NCBI GenBank assembly: GCA_900143615.1
Contig: FREU01000003.1
Span: 732,237 to 796,236, forward strand
DNA length: 64,000 bases
DNA from: Rhodobacteraceae bacterium Alg231-30
Lineage (GTDB): Bacteria; Pseudomonadota; Alphaproteobacteria; Rhodobacterales; Rhodobacteraceae
Direction: 5' to 3'
In this document: in pieces, positions 26,576 through 37,400 of the stretch
Position numbering within the stretch: position 1 is the stretch's first letter
Layout: each line of letters begins with the position of its first letter
Notes under the pieces: generated by a model
The model's database searches: none
What the model saw: only the letters and a program-made list of their open reading frames with translations
What the model was told of the DNA's origin: nothing
Made by a program: the position numbers and the translations under genes

Positions 26576-28000
26576 TCAAGCTTCAAGACCGGATGGTGGC
26601 GATTTCTGTGGCCAGCGCGTGGCCTCATGATAGGCCTGTGCCATTTCCAGCACCCGCAGGTCGCTGCACTTGGGACCAAACATCTGCATGCCCATCGGCA
26701 GGCCCGCACCGCCAAACCCGACCGGCAAGCTGATCGCAGGCACACCAATCAGGCTGACAGGCACCATAACCTGCATCCAGCGCTGATAATTATCCATCAC
26801 CTGACCGTCGATCTCTTTGGGCCAGTCCCAATCGACAGGAAACGGCCAGCACTGCGTCACTGGCAACACCAAAGCGTCAAAGTCAGCAAACAACTCGGCA
26901 GCACGCGCAAACCACGCCGCGCGGGTTTGGCTCGCGGCATGTAGCTGTGCCGCTGACATCGCCAGCCCGCGCTCGATCTCCCAGACAACCTCCTCTTTTA
27001 GCCTCGCGCGCTTTTCTGTATCCGCATAGGTTTCCGCCATTTCCCCCGCCAAACCAAAGCTGCGCAAGTCACTCCACGCCTGATACATTTCTTCCGCATC
27101 AAACGGCGGCGCCACATCCACGACCTCGGCCCCAAGCGCGCGCATTACTTCCAGCCCGCTCTGACATTGCGCCAGAATACCGTCTTCCATCGGCAGCGCC
27201 CCGCCCCAATCGCCCAGCCAGCCAATCCGCGCGCCCTGCATCGAACAGCTGTCAGGCAACTCCCACGACTGCGTGGGCATATTAAACGGCACCCGCGCAT
27301 CCGGCACCGCTATCACTTCCAGCAACAACGCCAAATCCCTCGGGCTGCGCGCCAAGGGTCCAACCGAGGACAGTTGATACCAGAAACTATCCCCGTCCGG
27401 CGTGCGCGGCACCACGCCCCAGCTGGGACGAAACCCATAGACGTTATTCCACGCCGCCGGATTGCGCAGGCTGCCCATCATGTCGCTGCCATCCGCCAAC
27501 GCCACCATCCCTGTCGCCACAGCCACCGCCGCCCCACCCGAGCTCCCGCCAGCCGTGCGACTTGGATCAAACGGGTTCAGCGTCGCACCATAGACCGGAT
27601 TATAGGTGTGACTGCCCAGCCCGAACTCGGGCACGTTGGTCTTGCCAATGAAAATCGCACCTGCGTCCCGCAGCAGTCCGACAAACCGGCTGTCAGCCTC
27701 TGACACACGGCTGGCATAAAGCGGCGAGCCCTCGCTATTGGTCAACCCGCGCACATCCGACAAGTCTTTCACCGCCATCGGCAGCCCATGCAGCTTGCCG
27801 CGCTCAGAGACCGCAACAGCATCCGCCGCCCGCGCCTCTGCCATCAACACATCCGCACTCTGCATCCCGACAATCGCATTCACCGCACCGTTCTTCGCTG
27901 CAATGCGCGCCAGTGTCGCCGCCATAACCTCTGTTGCCTGCAACCGCCCCTCACGCAGCGCCTCAGTCAACTGTCCTGCGTCCCAGTCCAAAAATTCCAC
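26576..28000 (-). CDS. amidase (amidase-signature family)
   Basis: The 474-residue hydrolase has the amidase-signature Ser-cisSer-Lys triad: lysine in AVKDLSDVRG (about residue 77), the cis-serine and nucleophile in the glycine/serine-rich segment TAGGSSGGAAVAVATGM and GSDMMGSLRNPAAW. Family members hydrolyse amides, including GatA, but this one stands alone, without gatB or gatC, and its C-terminal part (PAISLPVGFGGAGLPMGMQM) is that of a catabolic amidase. The natural substrate cannot be told from the sequence. Confidence 0.9.
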   Translation of the reverse strand: MEFLDWDAGQLTEALREGRLQATEVMAATLARIAAKNGAVNAIVGMQSADVLMAEARAADAVAVSERGKLHGLPMAVKDLSDVRGLTNSEGSPLYASRVSEADSRFVGLLRDAGAIFIGKTNVPEFGLGSHTYNPVYGATLNPFDPSRTAGGSSGGAAVAVATGMVALADGSDMMGSLRNPAAWNNVYGFRPSWGVVPRTPDGDSFWYQLSSVGPLARSPRDLALLLEVIAVPDARVPFNMPTQSWELPDSCSMQGARIGWLGDWGGALPMEDGILAQCQSGLEVMRALGAEVVDVAPPFDAEEMYQAWSDLRSFGLAGEMAETYADTEKRARLKEEVVWEIERGLAMSAAQLHAASQTRAAWFARAAELFADFDALVLPVTQCWPFPVDWDWPKEIDGQVMDNYQRWMQVMVPVSLIGVPAISLPVGFGGAGLPMGMQMFGPKCSDLRVLEMAQAYHEATRWPQKSPPSGLEA

Positions 28001-28321
28001 GATATCCCCCTTCGTGCCTCACTTAAGCCAAAGCAGCACAGCCAACGCCCCCACACAAGTCCGCTGGTTTCACTTTCATCTCATTTTGGAAAAGCCAGCA
28101 ACTTCGGCAAGCACTCAAGTAAGCCGCCGGGCCAGCGCCCGCTCCGGATCACCAGCGCGGCGGCCCGCATTCCGGACATCCAAAGAATACTGACATCATT
28201 GAACTGAAAATAATCAGCGCCAATTATCGAAACGCATTGAGTGTTCGAAAAAGACCAAAAAACGATCGGTCGAATAAAAGCCCGTCCGGTTCAGGAAACC
28301 CAGTTCCAAATGATTACTGCC
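28001..28321. other. intergenic stretch without a supported gene
   Basis: About 320 bp between the amidase start and the desaturase stop. No ORF with coding character and no clear terminator were found. A GC-rich inverted segment at 28128-28165 (GCCGGGCCAGCGCCCG and CGGCGGCCCG) could form secondary structure. Confidence 0.5.
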
Positions 28322-29308
28322 TCATGCGCGCGCCTCAACCGATCCGGACTGATCGCGTGAGGATGGGAAAGGCACCAAGCGCTCTTGGTCTTCATCCCAA
28401 AGCTTGAGCGAGAACGACCGGATCGCTTCAGGCCATTTGATCACCGGAAGATCATATTCATCGCGGATCATCTGGTGGCACTTGCGCAGCCTATAATGCG
28501 GGATACGCGCGTTAAAGTGGTGAATGTCGTGATATGCAATATTGGCCGAGCCAATGTCCATCCAATGCCCCAAATCCAGCGCAGATGAGCCCTGGAGGGC
28601 GGCCAGACGTGGGTCAAGGTCAGGACGCCGATCCCAATAGGTGTCTTCAAAATTGTGCTGCAGATAGACCATGAACACGCCAACCATGCCGCCAAAGAAA
28701 GAACTGAGAAACCAAATCAATAGGCCATTCCAGCCGCCAAGCCAGACCAAAACCGCCATATAGATCGCAATCATAAGATTGTGACGCAGCACCGAGCCAA
28801 CCATAGTATGCGCATTCTTGGGCCAGCGATAGCGGATGAAATAGGTAAACAAGCTGCCTGCAGGGATCAGAACAAACGGATTGCGATAAAGCCGGTATTG
28901 CAGACGCGCCCAAAACCCCGCCTCGTTCCATTCGCGCAGGGTCATGGTGTGAATCTCACCGGTGTCGCGATGGTCCAGATTGCTGAGATGGGAATGGTGC
29001 ATATTGTGGTTGTGGCGCATGGCGGCATAAGGCGCGAAGGTCACAACCGACAAGGCTTCACCAGCCCAGTCGTTGTGTTTACGCTCGATAAACATCGAAG
29101 CATGGCCCGCGTCATGCTGCAAAACATAAAGCCGCACAGCGGCAAAGCCGTTGAGGATCATCATCGGGATCATCACACCCCAATTTCCTGAATTGGCGAT
29201 CGCCAGATACAAAGTCAAAAAATAAACTACAAAAGATCCAAAGAAGCTGAGCGCCCCTATCCGGTCGTCCTTCTTGGTAAATTCCTGTAAACGCTCGCGA
29301 ATTTCCAT
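28322..29308 (-). CDS. membrane fatty acid desaturase
   Basis: The 328-residue form starts at ATG 29308 (MEIRERLQEF) with GGGAGAG upstream; an earlier in-frame start is unlikely. The three histidine boxes of the di-iron desaturases are present: HDAGH, HNMHHSH and HDIHH near the C-terminus, separated by hydrophobic segments. The enzyme inserts a double bond into a membrane acyl chain with oxygen. The box pattern is that of the acyl-lipid (delta-12/omega type) group, but position specificity cannot be read from the sequence. It is a single gene. Confidence 0.9.
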   Translation of the reverse strand: MEIRERLQEFTKKDDRIGALSFFGSFVVYFLTLYLAIANSGNWGVMIPMMILNGFAAVRLYVLQHDAGHASMFIERKHNDWAGEALSVVTFAPYAAMRHNHNMHHSHLSNLDHRDTGEIHTMTLREWNEAGFWARLQYRLYRNPFVLIPAGSLFTYFIRYRWPKNAHTMVGSVLRHNLMIAIYMAVLVWLGGWNGLLIWFLSSFFGGMVGVFMVYLQHNFEDTYWDRRPDLDPRLAALQGSSALDLGHWMDIGSANIAYHDIHHFNARIPHYRLRKCHQMIRDEYDLPVIKWPEAIRSFSLKLWDEDQERLVPFPSSRDQSGSVEARA

Positions 29309-29466
29309 CGCAGCACTCTCCCAGTCTTCAAAATAATTATGGCGCACATCTCGCTGGATGCACAGTGTAATAAATACGTGACAGCCGCGTGAACGGATCA
29401 CACGGCAGAGACTATAACGTGAAAATCTGACTTGCCAAACAGGACGTTAGATCATCCTGTCTGAAC

Positions 29467-30948
29467 CTAATCGGCAGAGGGCCCTTTAAGGTGTTTGCGC
29501 AGACGGCTCGTGCCCGGTTTTTTGCGGCTTTTATAAGGGTTTTTGTCGTTCTGGCCGCGCATGTGCAACCGGATTGGTGTGCCGGGCATGTCAAAGTCGA
29601 TGCGCAGCCCGTTGACCAGATAGCGCGAATAGCTCGCCGCCAATTTATCTGGATGGCTGCACATGACCACAAACCCCGGCGGACGGGTTTTCGCCTGTGT
29701 CATATACCGCAACTTGATACGCTTGCCCTGTGGTGCGGGCGGCGGATGCTGCTCAAGCATGCCCGTCAGCCAGCGGTTCAGCTGGGCCGTGGTGATACGA
29801 CGGTTCCACACATCATATGCACGCAGGATGGCATCATTCAGGCGCTCAAGCCCACGCCCCGTTTTGGCCGAAACCGTAATCAGGGGCGCACCGCGCAATT
29901 GTGGCAGAAGGCGTTCAAAAGATTCTTTGAGGTCACGTAGCTTGTCTTGCTTTTCATCCTCAATGTCCCATTTGTTAACCGCAACCACCACGGCGCGGCC
30001 CTCGCGCTCGGCCAGATCGGCGATGCGCAAATCCTGTTGCTCAAACGGGATGGCGGCATCCAGCAAGACCACAACAACTTCGGCAAATTTCACGGCGCGC
30101 AGACCGTCAGAGACAGACAGCTTTTCCAGCTTGTTCTGCACCTTGGCTTTTTTGCGCATACCAGCCGTGTCAAAAATCCGCATCGGTATGCCGGACCATT
30201 CGGTGCGCAGAGAAATCGCATCGCGGGTGATCCCAGCTTCAGGTCCGGTCAACAGGCGGTCTTCGCCGATGATCTTGTTGATCAGAGTGGATTTACCCGC
30301 ATTCGGGCGGCCAACGACGGCAATTTGCAACGGGCGTTTTGCGGTGATCCGCTGGGATGGCGGCAGCTCTTCGCCCTCTTCGCCTTCGTGGTCTTCATCC
30401 AGATCCACATCAATCTCGATCGCATCCCCTGCCTCTTCGGCGCGTTTGGTGAATTGATCAGCGATGGGCATCAGATGGGTGTAGAGATCGTTGAGACCTT
30501 CACCGTGCTCAGCAGACAGGCGAATGGGCTCGCCCAATCCCAATGACCACGCTTCGATCACGCCGGCGTCTGCGGCAGCGCCTTCGCCTTTGTTGGCGGC
30601 CAAAATGACATGGGCAGAGCGTTTGCGCAGGATCTCGGCAAAGATCATATCGGTCGGTGTGACACCCGTACGCGCATCAATCATGAACAAGCAGATATCC
30701 GCCATGTCCACCGCCCGTTCGGTCAAGCGACGCATGCGCCCTTCAAGACTATCGTCGGTGGCATCTTCAAGGCCGGCCGTGTCAATGGCAGTGAATCGCA
30801 GGTCCGCAAGACGTGCTTCACCTTCACGCAAATCGCGCGTGACACCGGGCTGGTCATCGACCAAGGCCAGTTTTTTACCGACAAGGCGGTTAAAGAGGGT
30901 GGATTTGCCCACATTGGGGCGCCCCACGATGGCGAGCGTGAAACTCAT
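29467..30948 (-). CDS. der: ribosome biogenesis GTPase Der (EngA)
   Basis: Der is a double GTPase needed for 50S assembly. The 493-residue protein has two G domains, each with a P loop ([14 protein letters not shown] near residue 9 and [14 protein letters not shown] near residue 213), DTAG switch II motifs and NKxD (AANKGE in the first domain, VNKWD in the second), then a KH-like C-terminal domain ([20 protein letters not shown]). The first-domain NKGE in place of NKxD is common in this clade. It lies downstream of bamB and the YfgM-like gene on the same strand, the order also seen in enterobacteria. Confidence 0.97.
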   Translation of the reverse strand: MSFTLAIVGRPNVGKSTLFNRLVGKKLALVDDQPGVTRDLREGEARLADLRFTAIDTAGLEDATDDSLEGRMRRLTERAVDMADICLFMIDARTGVTPTDMIFAEILRKRSAHVILAANKGEGAAADAGVIEAWSLGLGEPIRLSAEHGEGLNDLYTHLMPIADQFTKRAEEAGDAIEIDVDLDEDHEGEEGEELPPSQRITAKRPLQIAVVGRPNAGKSTLINKIIGEDRLLTGPEAGITRDAISLRTEWSGIPMRIFDTAGMRKKAKVQNKLEKLSVSDGLRAVKFAEVVVVLLDAAIPFEQQDLRIADLAEREGRAVVVAVNKWDIEDEKQDKLRDLKESFERLLPQLRGAPLITVSAKTGRGLERLNDAILRAYDVWNRRITTAQLNRWLTGMLEQHPPPAPQGKRIKLRYMTQAKTRPPGFVVMCSHPDKLAASYSRYLVNGLRIDFDMPGTPIRLHMRGQNDKNPYKSRKKPGTSRLRKHLKGPSAD

Positions 30949-30996
30949 GACAGGTCTCCGGAACGTCTGAAGACGCTCCGATATACCATTTGTGCG

Positions 30997-32295
30997 TCAA
31001 CGGAAAGCGTGCAATTCGCCCTTGCGGCTAACGATGTACAAAACACCTCCCGCAACCACCGGATTGGTGGCCGCACCATCGGGCAATTCGGTGGAATGCA
31101 CCAAGGCGCCGGACTGTGGGTTATAAATCCGCAAAGTGTCATCTGATGAGGGCACAATTAGCTGACTGCCCGCCAAAATCGGACCGTAGTGGGCATGCAC
31201 CTCCGCCTGTTTCTTGGGTTTGTCTTTGACAAAATACGGCAGCTCCTGGCCCCAGATTTTGGTGCCGTCGCTGGCGTTCATGCGGATCAATTCGTTGCGA
31301 TCCGACACCAGGAAGATCGAATTTCCTGCAGGAAACACAGGGCTCAGCGCGCCTTCTTCGGCGGTCCAGCGGCGCGAACCGGTGTCCAGCTCAAGCGCGG
31401 CCATACGGCCAGAGTGGTTTGCCACATAAACAGTGTTGCCCGAGATCACAGGATCCGCCGAGATGTCGCCCACCGTGTTAATGGCGCGTCCCGGACGGGT
31501 GTCTGACACCCCAGCGTTCCAACGACGTACGCCGCCTCTGCGAAATACGGCCTGAAGATCACCCGAGCCATAAGCAAATACGGCCAAACGGTCGTTGATG
31601 GCCGGAGCCGACGGGCTTTGAACACGTTGTACATCTGGTACCGAGACAAGTTGCCAAGCCACTTTGCCAGTAGCGGCCTCAATGGCCCAAGCGGTTGCGT
31701 CTCCAGACACAACATAGACCAAATCGCCGTAAACTGCGGGAGAACCGCTGCCGACAGCATCTAATTTTTGCACCCAAAAATCCTGCCCCGAAGTTGGATC
31801 GATGGCATGTAGACGGCCAAAGCCGGATGTCACAAACAGACGGCCGTTGTCATATGCCAAACCACGCGAGGCGGCCTGATCGGGTTTATCGCGCGGCGCT
31901 GTCATGTCACGTGTCCACAAGGTCTCACCATTCAGCGAGGTTGCGGTCACAGTGGCTTCGGCATCCACTGTGAAGATGCGACCATCGGCCACGACCGGAT
32001 CTGCCGTAATGCGGGCCTTGCGTCCCTCACCTTTGCCGATGGAGGCGCTCCAAAGACGTACAGGAGCTGCCGAGAGCGCCGCATTCGCGGTGCGGTGTGT
32101 AGGCGAGCCGATACGGTGAGTCCAATTTGCATTGCGCGTTTGCGCTGGTAAGGAAATCGCGGGGGCTGAATTCACCACAGGCTCTGCCACAGGGCGCAAA
32201 TCTTCACGCGCTCCCGGTAAAACCTGTGTTTTTTCTGCACACCCTGCGAGCACAGCCAGTCCGGCCAATGCCATGATCAAAGTCTTGGTATTCAC
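30997..32295 (-). CDS. bamB: outer membrane assembly lipoprotein BamB-like (PQQ-type propeller)
   Basis: GTG at 32295 is preferred (GGGAG 8 nt upstream). The 432-residue product begins with a lipoprotein signal ending LAVLAGC. The rest forms an eight-bladed propeller of PQQ-like repeats: GRLFVTSGFGRLHAIDPTSG, VSGDATAWAIEAATGKVAWQ and similar blades ending W/Y-x-G. BamB is a BAM complex scaffold for porin folding at the outer membrane. Position directly upstream of der and next to a YfgM-like gene supports the call over a generic PQQ dehydrogenase-like protein. Confidence 0.9.
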   Translation of the reverse strand: MNTKTLIMALAGLAVLAGCAEKTQVLPGAREDLRPVAEPVVNSAPAISLPAQTRNANWTHRIGSPTHRTANAALSAAPVRLWSASIGKGEGRKARITADPVVADGRIFTVDAEATVTATSLNGETLWTRDMTAPRDKPDQAASRGLAYDNGRLFVTSGFGRLHAIDPTSGQDFWVQKLDAVGSGSPAVYGDLVYVVSGDATAWAIEAATGKVAWQLVSVPDVQRVQSPSAPAINDRLAVFAYGSGDLQAVFRRGGVRRWNAGVSDTRPGRAINTVGDISADPVISGNTVYVANHSGRMAALELDTGSRRWTAEEGALSPVFPAGNSIFLVSDRNELIRMNASDGTKIWGQELPYFVKDKPKKQAEVHAHYGPILAGSQLIVPSSDDTLRIYNPQSGALVHSTELPDGAATNPVVAGGVLYIVSRKGELHAFR

Positions 32296-32322
32296 TGCGC
32301 TGGCTCCCAACCAGTTTGGTCT

Positions 32323-33003
32323 TTATTGGTCGACGCCGCCACTTGCTACAGCAGACGGGTCGCCGCCCAGAGCTACCATCAACTGTGTCGCGCGCTGACG
32401 CAAGCCTGCTGTGACATTTGCATCCGCAATCAGAGCTTCCAGACGCGCGATTGCGGCGTCGGTCTGACCGTCTTCGATATCCAGAAGCGCCAGTTGCTCT
32501 TGGGCCAATAGCGCTAGGGGCATGCCAGGGCTGGCCATTGCTTCCAGCGAGACGCGGCGCTCTTGGGCGGGCATTTCACTGCCAGCAGCCAGAATGGCTT
32601 TGAAAGAGGCTATTTGGCGATAAATCTCAGGCACGGTGCCGCCGGATGTGGCAATAGCTTCCAGTGTCTCTGCGGCAGCGACATTGTCACCTGCGGCTTG
32701 CTGATGCGCACCAAGCAGGAAGTCAGCAATGATCTGAGCGTCGGCTGAGGGTGTCTGAACATCTTTGAGCGCGGCAACACGTGCGTCGTTATCAGTCGCC
32801 TCAACGGCGGCGATCATGACGTCACCGGACATTTCGGCGTCAGCCCGAATTTGCGATTTACGCACTTCGTTCCAAGCCGCAGCCCCAACGACCCCAACAA
32901 CCAAAACTGCGGCGATCCAGCCATAGCGGCGAATCATGCCATAAACACGGTCACGGCGAACTTCTTCGTTCACCTCTTCGATAAAGCTGTTGGTGTCGCT
33001 CAC
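32323..33003 (-). CDS. YfgM-like tetratricopeptide membrane protein
   Basis: GTG at 33003 follows AGGAG by 7 nt. The 226-residue protein has a short cytoplasmic lead (SFIEEVNEEVRRDRVYGMIRR), one transmembrane helix (YGWIAAVLVVGVVGAAAW), and a periplasmic part with helical TPR_21-type repeats rich in Ala and Glu. In E. coli, YfgM is a SecYEG-associated periplasmic chaperone partner encoded next to bamB and der, and the same order holds here. It ends 27 bp before bamB, so all three genes probably form one operon. Confidence 0.88.
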   Translation of the reverse strand: MSDTNSFIEEVNEEVRRDRVYGMIRRYGWIAAVLVVGVVGAAAWNEVRKSQIRADAEMSGDVMIAAVEATDNDARVAALKDVQTPSADAQIIADFLLGAHQQAAGDNVAAAETLEAIATSGGTVPEIYRQIASFKAILAAGSEMPAQERRVSLEAMASPGMPLALLAQEQLALLDIEDGQTDAAIARLEALIADANVTAGLRQRATQLMVALGGDPSAVASGGVDQ

Positions 33004-33218
33004 GCTTGAACTCCTGATGATTTGCCCCCTCTTATCGCTTTGTTTTCCAACTGCCAAGTACCGTGGCGTCACAACGTTAGGGAGGCTTGTAGATCGGCGG
33101 ACAACTCAATAACCTGAACTGATGAGTTCAGAAATTTGTTAATAAGGTTGTTTTGGGCCTTCATCGACCCAATATTTTGACAAAACAAACATATCGTCCA
33201 ACTGGGAGGACGTCCTAT

Positions 33219-34469
33219 ATGCGCCTTGTACCGGCCTTAACCGCGGTCATTGTGACCACGTTGTTGTTTCTCATCGTTGTCGAGCGAGAGCGCCTTTTGG
33301 CGTTTGCCGCTGGTCCACAGGCAACAGAAATCACAGATGAAGCCCCAAGCCCAGAGGCACCTGCGCAAAGTGCGCCGGTTGAGCAGATTGCAGCCGAAGG
33401 CCTTGTACGGGTTGTCGCTATTCATTCCGAAGCTCAGCATGTGGATAGTGCGGTTGTGCTACGTGGTGAAACCGAAGCAGACCGCGATGTCGAAGTGCGG
33501 GCCGAAACCAGCGGTTTGGTAATTTCCGAACCAATCCGGCGCGGATCACATGTGACATCCGGCCAAGAACTGTGTCGCCTTGATACAGGGACACGCGATG
33601 CCCTTCTGGCTGAGGCCATGGCCCGTTTGGCGGAAGCCAAGGCGCGCACACCTTCCTCTGAGGCTGCACTACTAGAAGCACAGGCGCGGCTGGAAGAAGC
33701 TTTGATCAACGATAATGCAGCACAAAAACTCTCTGAAGGCGGGTATGCCTCCTCAACCCGCGTGGCCTCGACGGCGGCCTCGGTCAAAGCTGCAGAAGCT
33801 TCGGTTCAGGCGGCACGCTCCGGACTTGAGTCGGCACAGGCAGGCATCGAATCTGCCGAAGCATTGGTCGCCGCTGCAGAGCGCGAAATCGAACGCCTGT
33901 CGATCAAAGCCCCCTTTGATGGCTTGCTTGAGAGCGACGTTGCCGAGCTTGGGAGCCTGATGCAGCAAGGTTCGTTGTGTGCCACTGTTATTCGTCTGGA
34001 TCCCATCAAGCTCGTCGGGTTTGTTCCGGAAACCGAAGTCAACCGCGTTACCCCTGGTGCGTTGGCGGGGGCACGGCTGACAACCGGCGAAGAAGTGACC
34101 GGCCAGGTTACATTCCTGTCGCGCTCGGCTGATCCGCTCACGCGCACCTTCCGCGTTGAAATTGCCGTACCAAACCACGATCTGCGTATCCGCGACGGTC
34201 AGACCGCCGAGATCGTGATTTCCTCGGATGGCGCCAAGGCACATCTGATCCCGCAATCTGCGCTGACTCTGGATGACAGCGGCGTCCTGGGAGTCCGTAC
34301 GGTGGAAGACAACAGTGTCGTTGGTTTTCACCCCATCGAGCTTTTGCGTGACACTGCTGAAGGTATTTGGGTTGGGGGGTTGCCCGAGACAGCCAACATT
34401 ATCATCATCGGTCAGGAGTATGTGATCAAAGGCGTGCGCGTCGATCCGGTATATGAGGAGCCCGCCTGA
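33219..34469 (+). CDS. RND efflux periplasmic adaptor (membrane fusion protein)
   Basis: ATG at 33219 is preferred (GGGAGG 10 nt upstream). The 416-residue protein has an N-terminal signal/anchor, a lipoyl half-motif (ETSGLVISEPIRRGSHVTSGQ), a long alpha-hairpin with alanine/glutamate heptads at about 110-200, the second lipoyl half (IKAPFDGLLESDVAELGSLM) and a beta-barrel domain (LVGFVPETEVNRV). Adaptors link the inner membrane pump to an outer membrane channel. Its last base is shared with the ATG of the pump gene. No TolC-type gene is nearby. Confidence 0.92.
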   Translation: MRLVPALTAVIVTTLLFLIVVERERLLAFAAGPQATEITDEAPSPEAPAQSAPVEQIAAEGLVRVVAIHSEAQHVDSAVVLRGETEADRDVEVRAETSGLVISEPIRRGSHVTSGQELCRLDTGTRDALLAEAMARLAEAKARTPSSEAALLEAQARLEEALINDNAAQKLSEGGYASSTRVASTAASVKAAEASVQAARSGLESAQAGIESAEALVAAAEREIERLSIKAPFDGLLESDVAELGSLMQQGSLCATVIRLDPIKLVGFVPETEVNRVTPGALAGARLTTGEEVTGQVTFLSRSADPLTRTFRVEIAVPNHDLRIRDGQTAEIVISSDGAKAHLIPQSALTLDDSGVLGVRTVEDNSVVGFHPIELLRDTAEGIWVGGLPETANIIIIGQEYVIKGVRVDPVYEEPA

Positions 34470-37400
34470 TGGTTGGTATCGTCGATTGGGCCGCCGATCG
34501 CGCAAGAATGGTTCTGGCGTTTATCGTGCTGTCACTGGCCGTAGGCGGCTATGCCTATTGGGGTCTGCCCAAAGAGGGTGAGCCGGATATTCAAATTCCG
34601 GGTCTGTTTGTGTCGGTCCCCTTCCCCGGTATTTCTGCCTCTGACAGCGAGACCATGCTGATCAAGCCGATGGAAACCGAGCTGTCCGATCTGGACGGGC
34701 TTAAAACCATGTCCGCCACAGCCTCGGAAGGCTACGCAGGTATCTTCCTAGAGTTCGAATTTGGCTGGGACAAGTCGCGCATCATGGCTGATGTGCGCGA
34801 GTCAATGAACACCGCCGAGGGCAATTTCCCTGACGGGTTTGAAAAATACTCGATCAACGAGATCAATTTCTCGGAGTTTCCGATTGTCATCGTCAACCTG
34901 ACAGGTCAGGTGCCCGAGCGCACAATGTTCCGCATTGCCAAAGACTTGCAGGACAGGCTTGAAGGCATGGATGCGGTGCTTGAGGCCGGGATTGCCGGTC
35001 AGCGCGACGAGATGCTGGAAGTGGTGATCGATCCGCTGCGGCTGGAGAGCTATAACGTCACCGCCCAAGAGCTGATTGATGTGGTTGTGCAAAACAACCA
35101 GCTGATTGCAGCCGGTGAAATCGACAGCTCGCAAGGCACATTTGCGGTCAAGATCCCCTCGTCCTTTAGTGAGCCGCGCGACATTTATGACCTGCCGGTG
35201 AAAACCAATGGCGACCGCATCGTCACCTTGGGCGATCTGGCGCAGATCAATCTGACGTTCGAGGACCGCACCGGCACCGCCCGTTTTAATGGCGAGAGTA
35301 CGGTTGCGCTGCAGGTGGTCAAACGCAAGGGCTTTAACCTGATCGACACCGCCGCCGAGGTGCGCGTGGCGGTTGATGAGGCCAAGGCAGACTGGCCGCC
35401 GGAATTGCGCGCTGCCGTTGAGATCGGCACCTCCAACGATCAATCCCGCGTGGTCGGCTCGATGGTCAGCCAGCTGGAAGGCTCGGTTCTGACCGCGATT
35501 GCGCTGGTGATGATTGTGGTGCTAGCCGCCCTTGGCAGCCGCGCCGCGCTGTTGGTGGGCTTTGCCATTCCAACCTCGTTCCTGCTGTGTTTCGTTTTGC
35601 TGGCTTTGATGGAAATCACCATCTCCAACATTGTGATGTTCGGCCTGATTCTGGCCGTGGGCATGTTGGTGGATGGCGCGATTGTGGTGGTGGAATATGC
35701 CGACAAGCGCATCAAAGACGGCGTTGGTCCGATGCATGCTTATGTCGAAGCCGCCAAACGCATGTTCTGGCCCATCGTCAGCTCGACCGCGACCACGCTG
35801 TGCGCGTTTTTGCCAATGCTATTCTGGCCCGGTGTTCCGGGTGAATTCATGGGCATGTTGCCGGTTACATTGATCTTTGTTTTGTCCGCGTCGCTGGTGG
35901 TGGCGCTGATCTATCTCCCGGTCATGGGTGGCGTTACAGGCCGCATGAGTCGTGTATTTCATAATGCGTCCGAAGTTCTGCGCGCCCGTTTTCCGTGGGT
36001 GGTGCGTGCTATTCTGGTTCCACCGTCGCTTTACCTGATTTTCCTCGGCGCCATGCAGATCCTCAATCCAGGCTACCTGTTTGGCGGAATATCCCCAATG
36101 CAAGGGATCGCTGCGATCCTTCCAGGGTTTTTGCTGTTTCTGGTCGGCGCTTTCGCGTCATCAATCACCTTGGATGCAGCCCGCATTCAACGTCGGCGCA
36201 AAAAGGTTAAGGCAGGCTTTCGCCTCTCGCCATTTGGCTGGTTTATCAAGCTGATCGCGGGCAATCCGATCATGCCTTTGGTGTCCATTGGCGCCGTTGG
36301 CTTTGTGGTTGTTTCGGTGTTTGGCTACTTTGGCCAAAACAACAAAGGCGTTGAATTCTTTGTGGATTCCGAGCCCGAGCAGGCCATTGTCTATGTTCTG
36401 GCGCGCGGCAACCTGTCGCTTGAGCAAAAAGATGGTCTGATGCGCCAAGCCGAGAAAATTGTGCTGGCCCATCCTGGAGTGCAAACGGCGTTCTCTTTTG
36501 CGGGCGAAGGCGGGTTGGATCAAAACACCGGTGGGGCGCAAGCGCCCAAGGATATGATTGGCCAAATCCAGCTCGAAACCATTCCATGGGAGGACCGCCC
36601 CAATGTGTCCGAACCTTGGGTGAAATTCCCGCTGATCGACTACACGCTCTATCGCACCTCCAAAGACACGCGCTATGACGGCAAACGGGTGCTGGACGAG
36701 CTGCAGGCGGAGTTGGACCAAATCGCAGGCGCCAAGATCGAAATCCTCGAAGCCTCACGCGGACCCGCTTCAGCCAAGCCCGTGCATCTGCGCGTGAAAG
36801 GTGACAACTGGGAGGACCTTTTGGCGGCCGCCACCATCGCACGTGATCAGATGGATGCCACCGCAGGGTTGATCAACCTCGAAGATACCCGCCCCCTGCC
36901 CGGCATTGATTGGGAGATCGAAGTCGATGTCGCCAAGGCCGGACGGTATGGTGCAAATGTTGCCACAGTGGGCGGCATGGTGCAGCTGGTGACACGCGGT
37001 ATTTTGCTCGACACAATGCGGGTCGACAGCTCGGACGAGGAAATCGAAATCCGCGTGCGTCTGCCCGAAGAAGATCGCGTTCTCAGCACGTTGGATACAC
37101 TTAAGGTGCGCACCACCGAGGGGCTGGTGCCGCTGTCCAATTTTGTCAGCCGTAAACCGGTGCCAAAACTGGCCGAGATCAATCGCGTTGACCAGCAACG
37201 TTATTTCGACGTCAAGGCGGGTGTATCCGCAGGCCAGATGATCCTGAAAAACCCGGAGACCGGCGAAGAGCGTATGATCGCCGCCGAAGTCTGGAATTCG
37301 GACACTGATCTGCAGAGTGAAAAGGCAGAGGCAGGTTTTGCGGCAACCGTGCTAAATCCCAACGAGCGTATTGCAACTCTGACCCAGTGGCTGGAAAGCG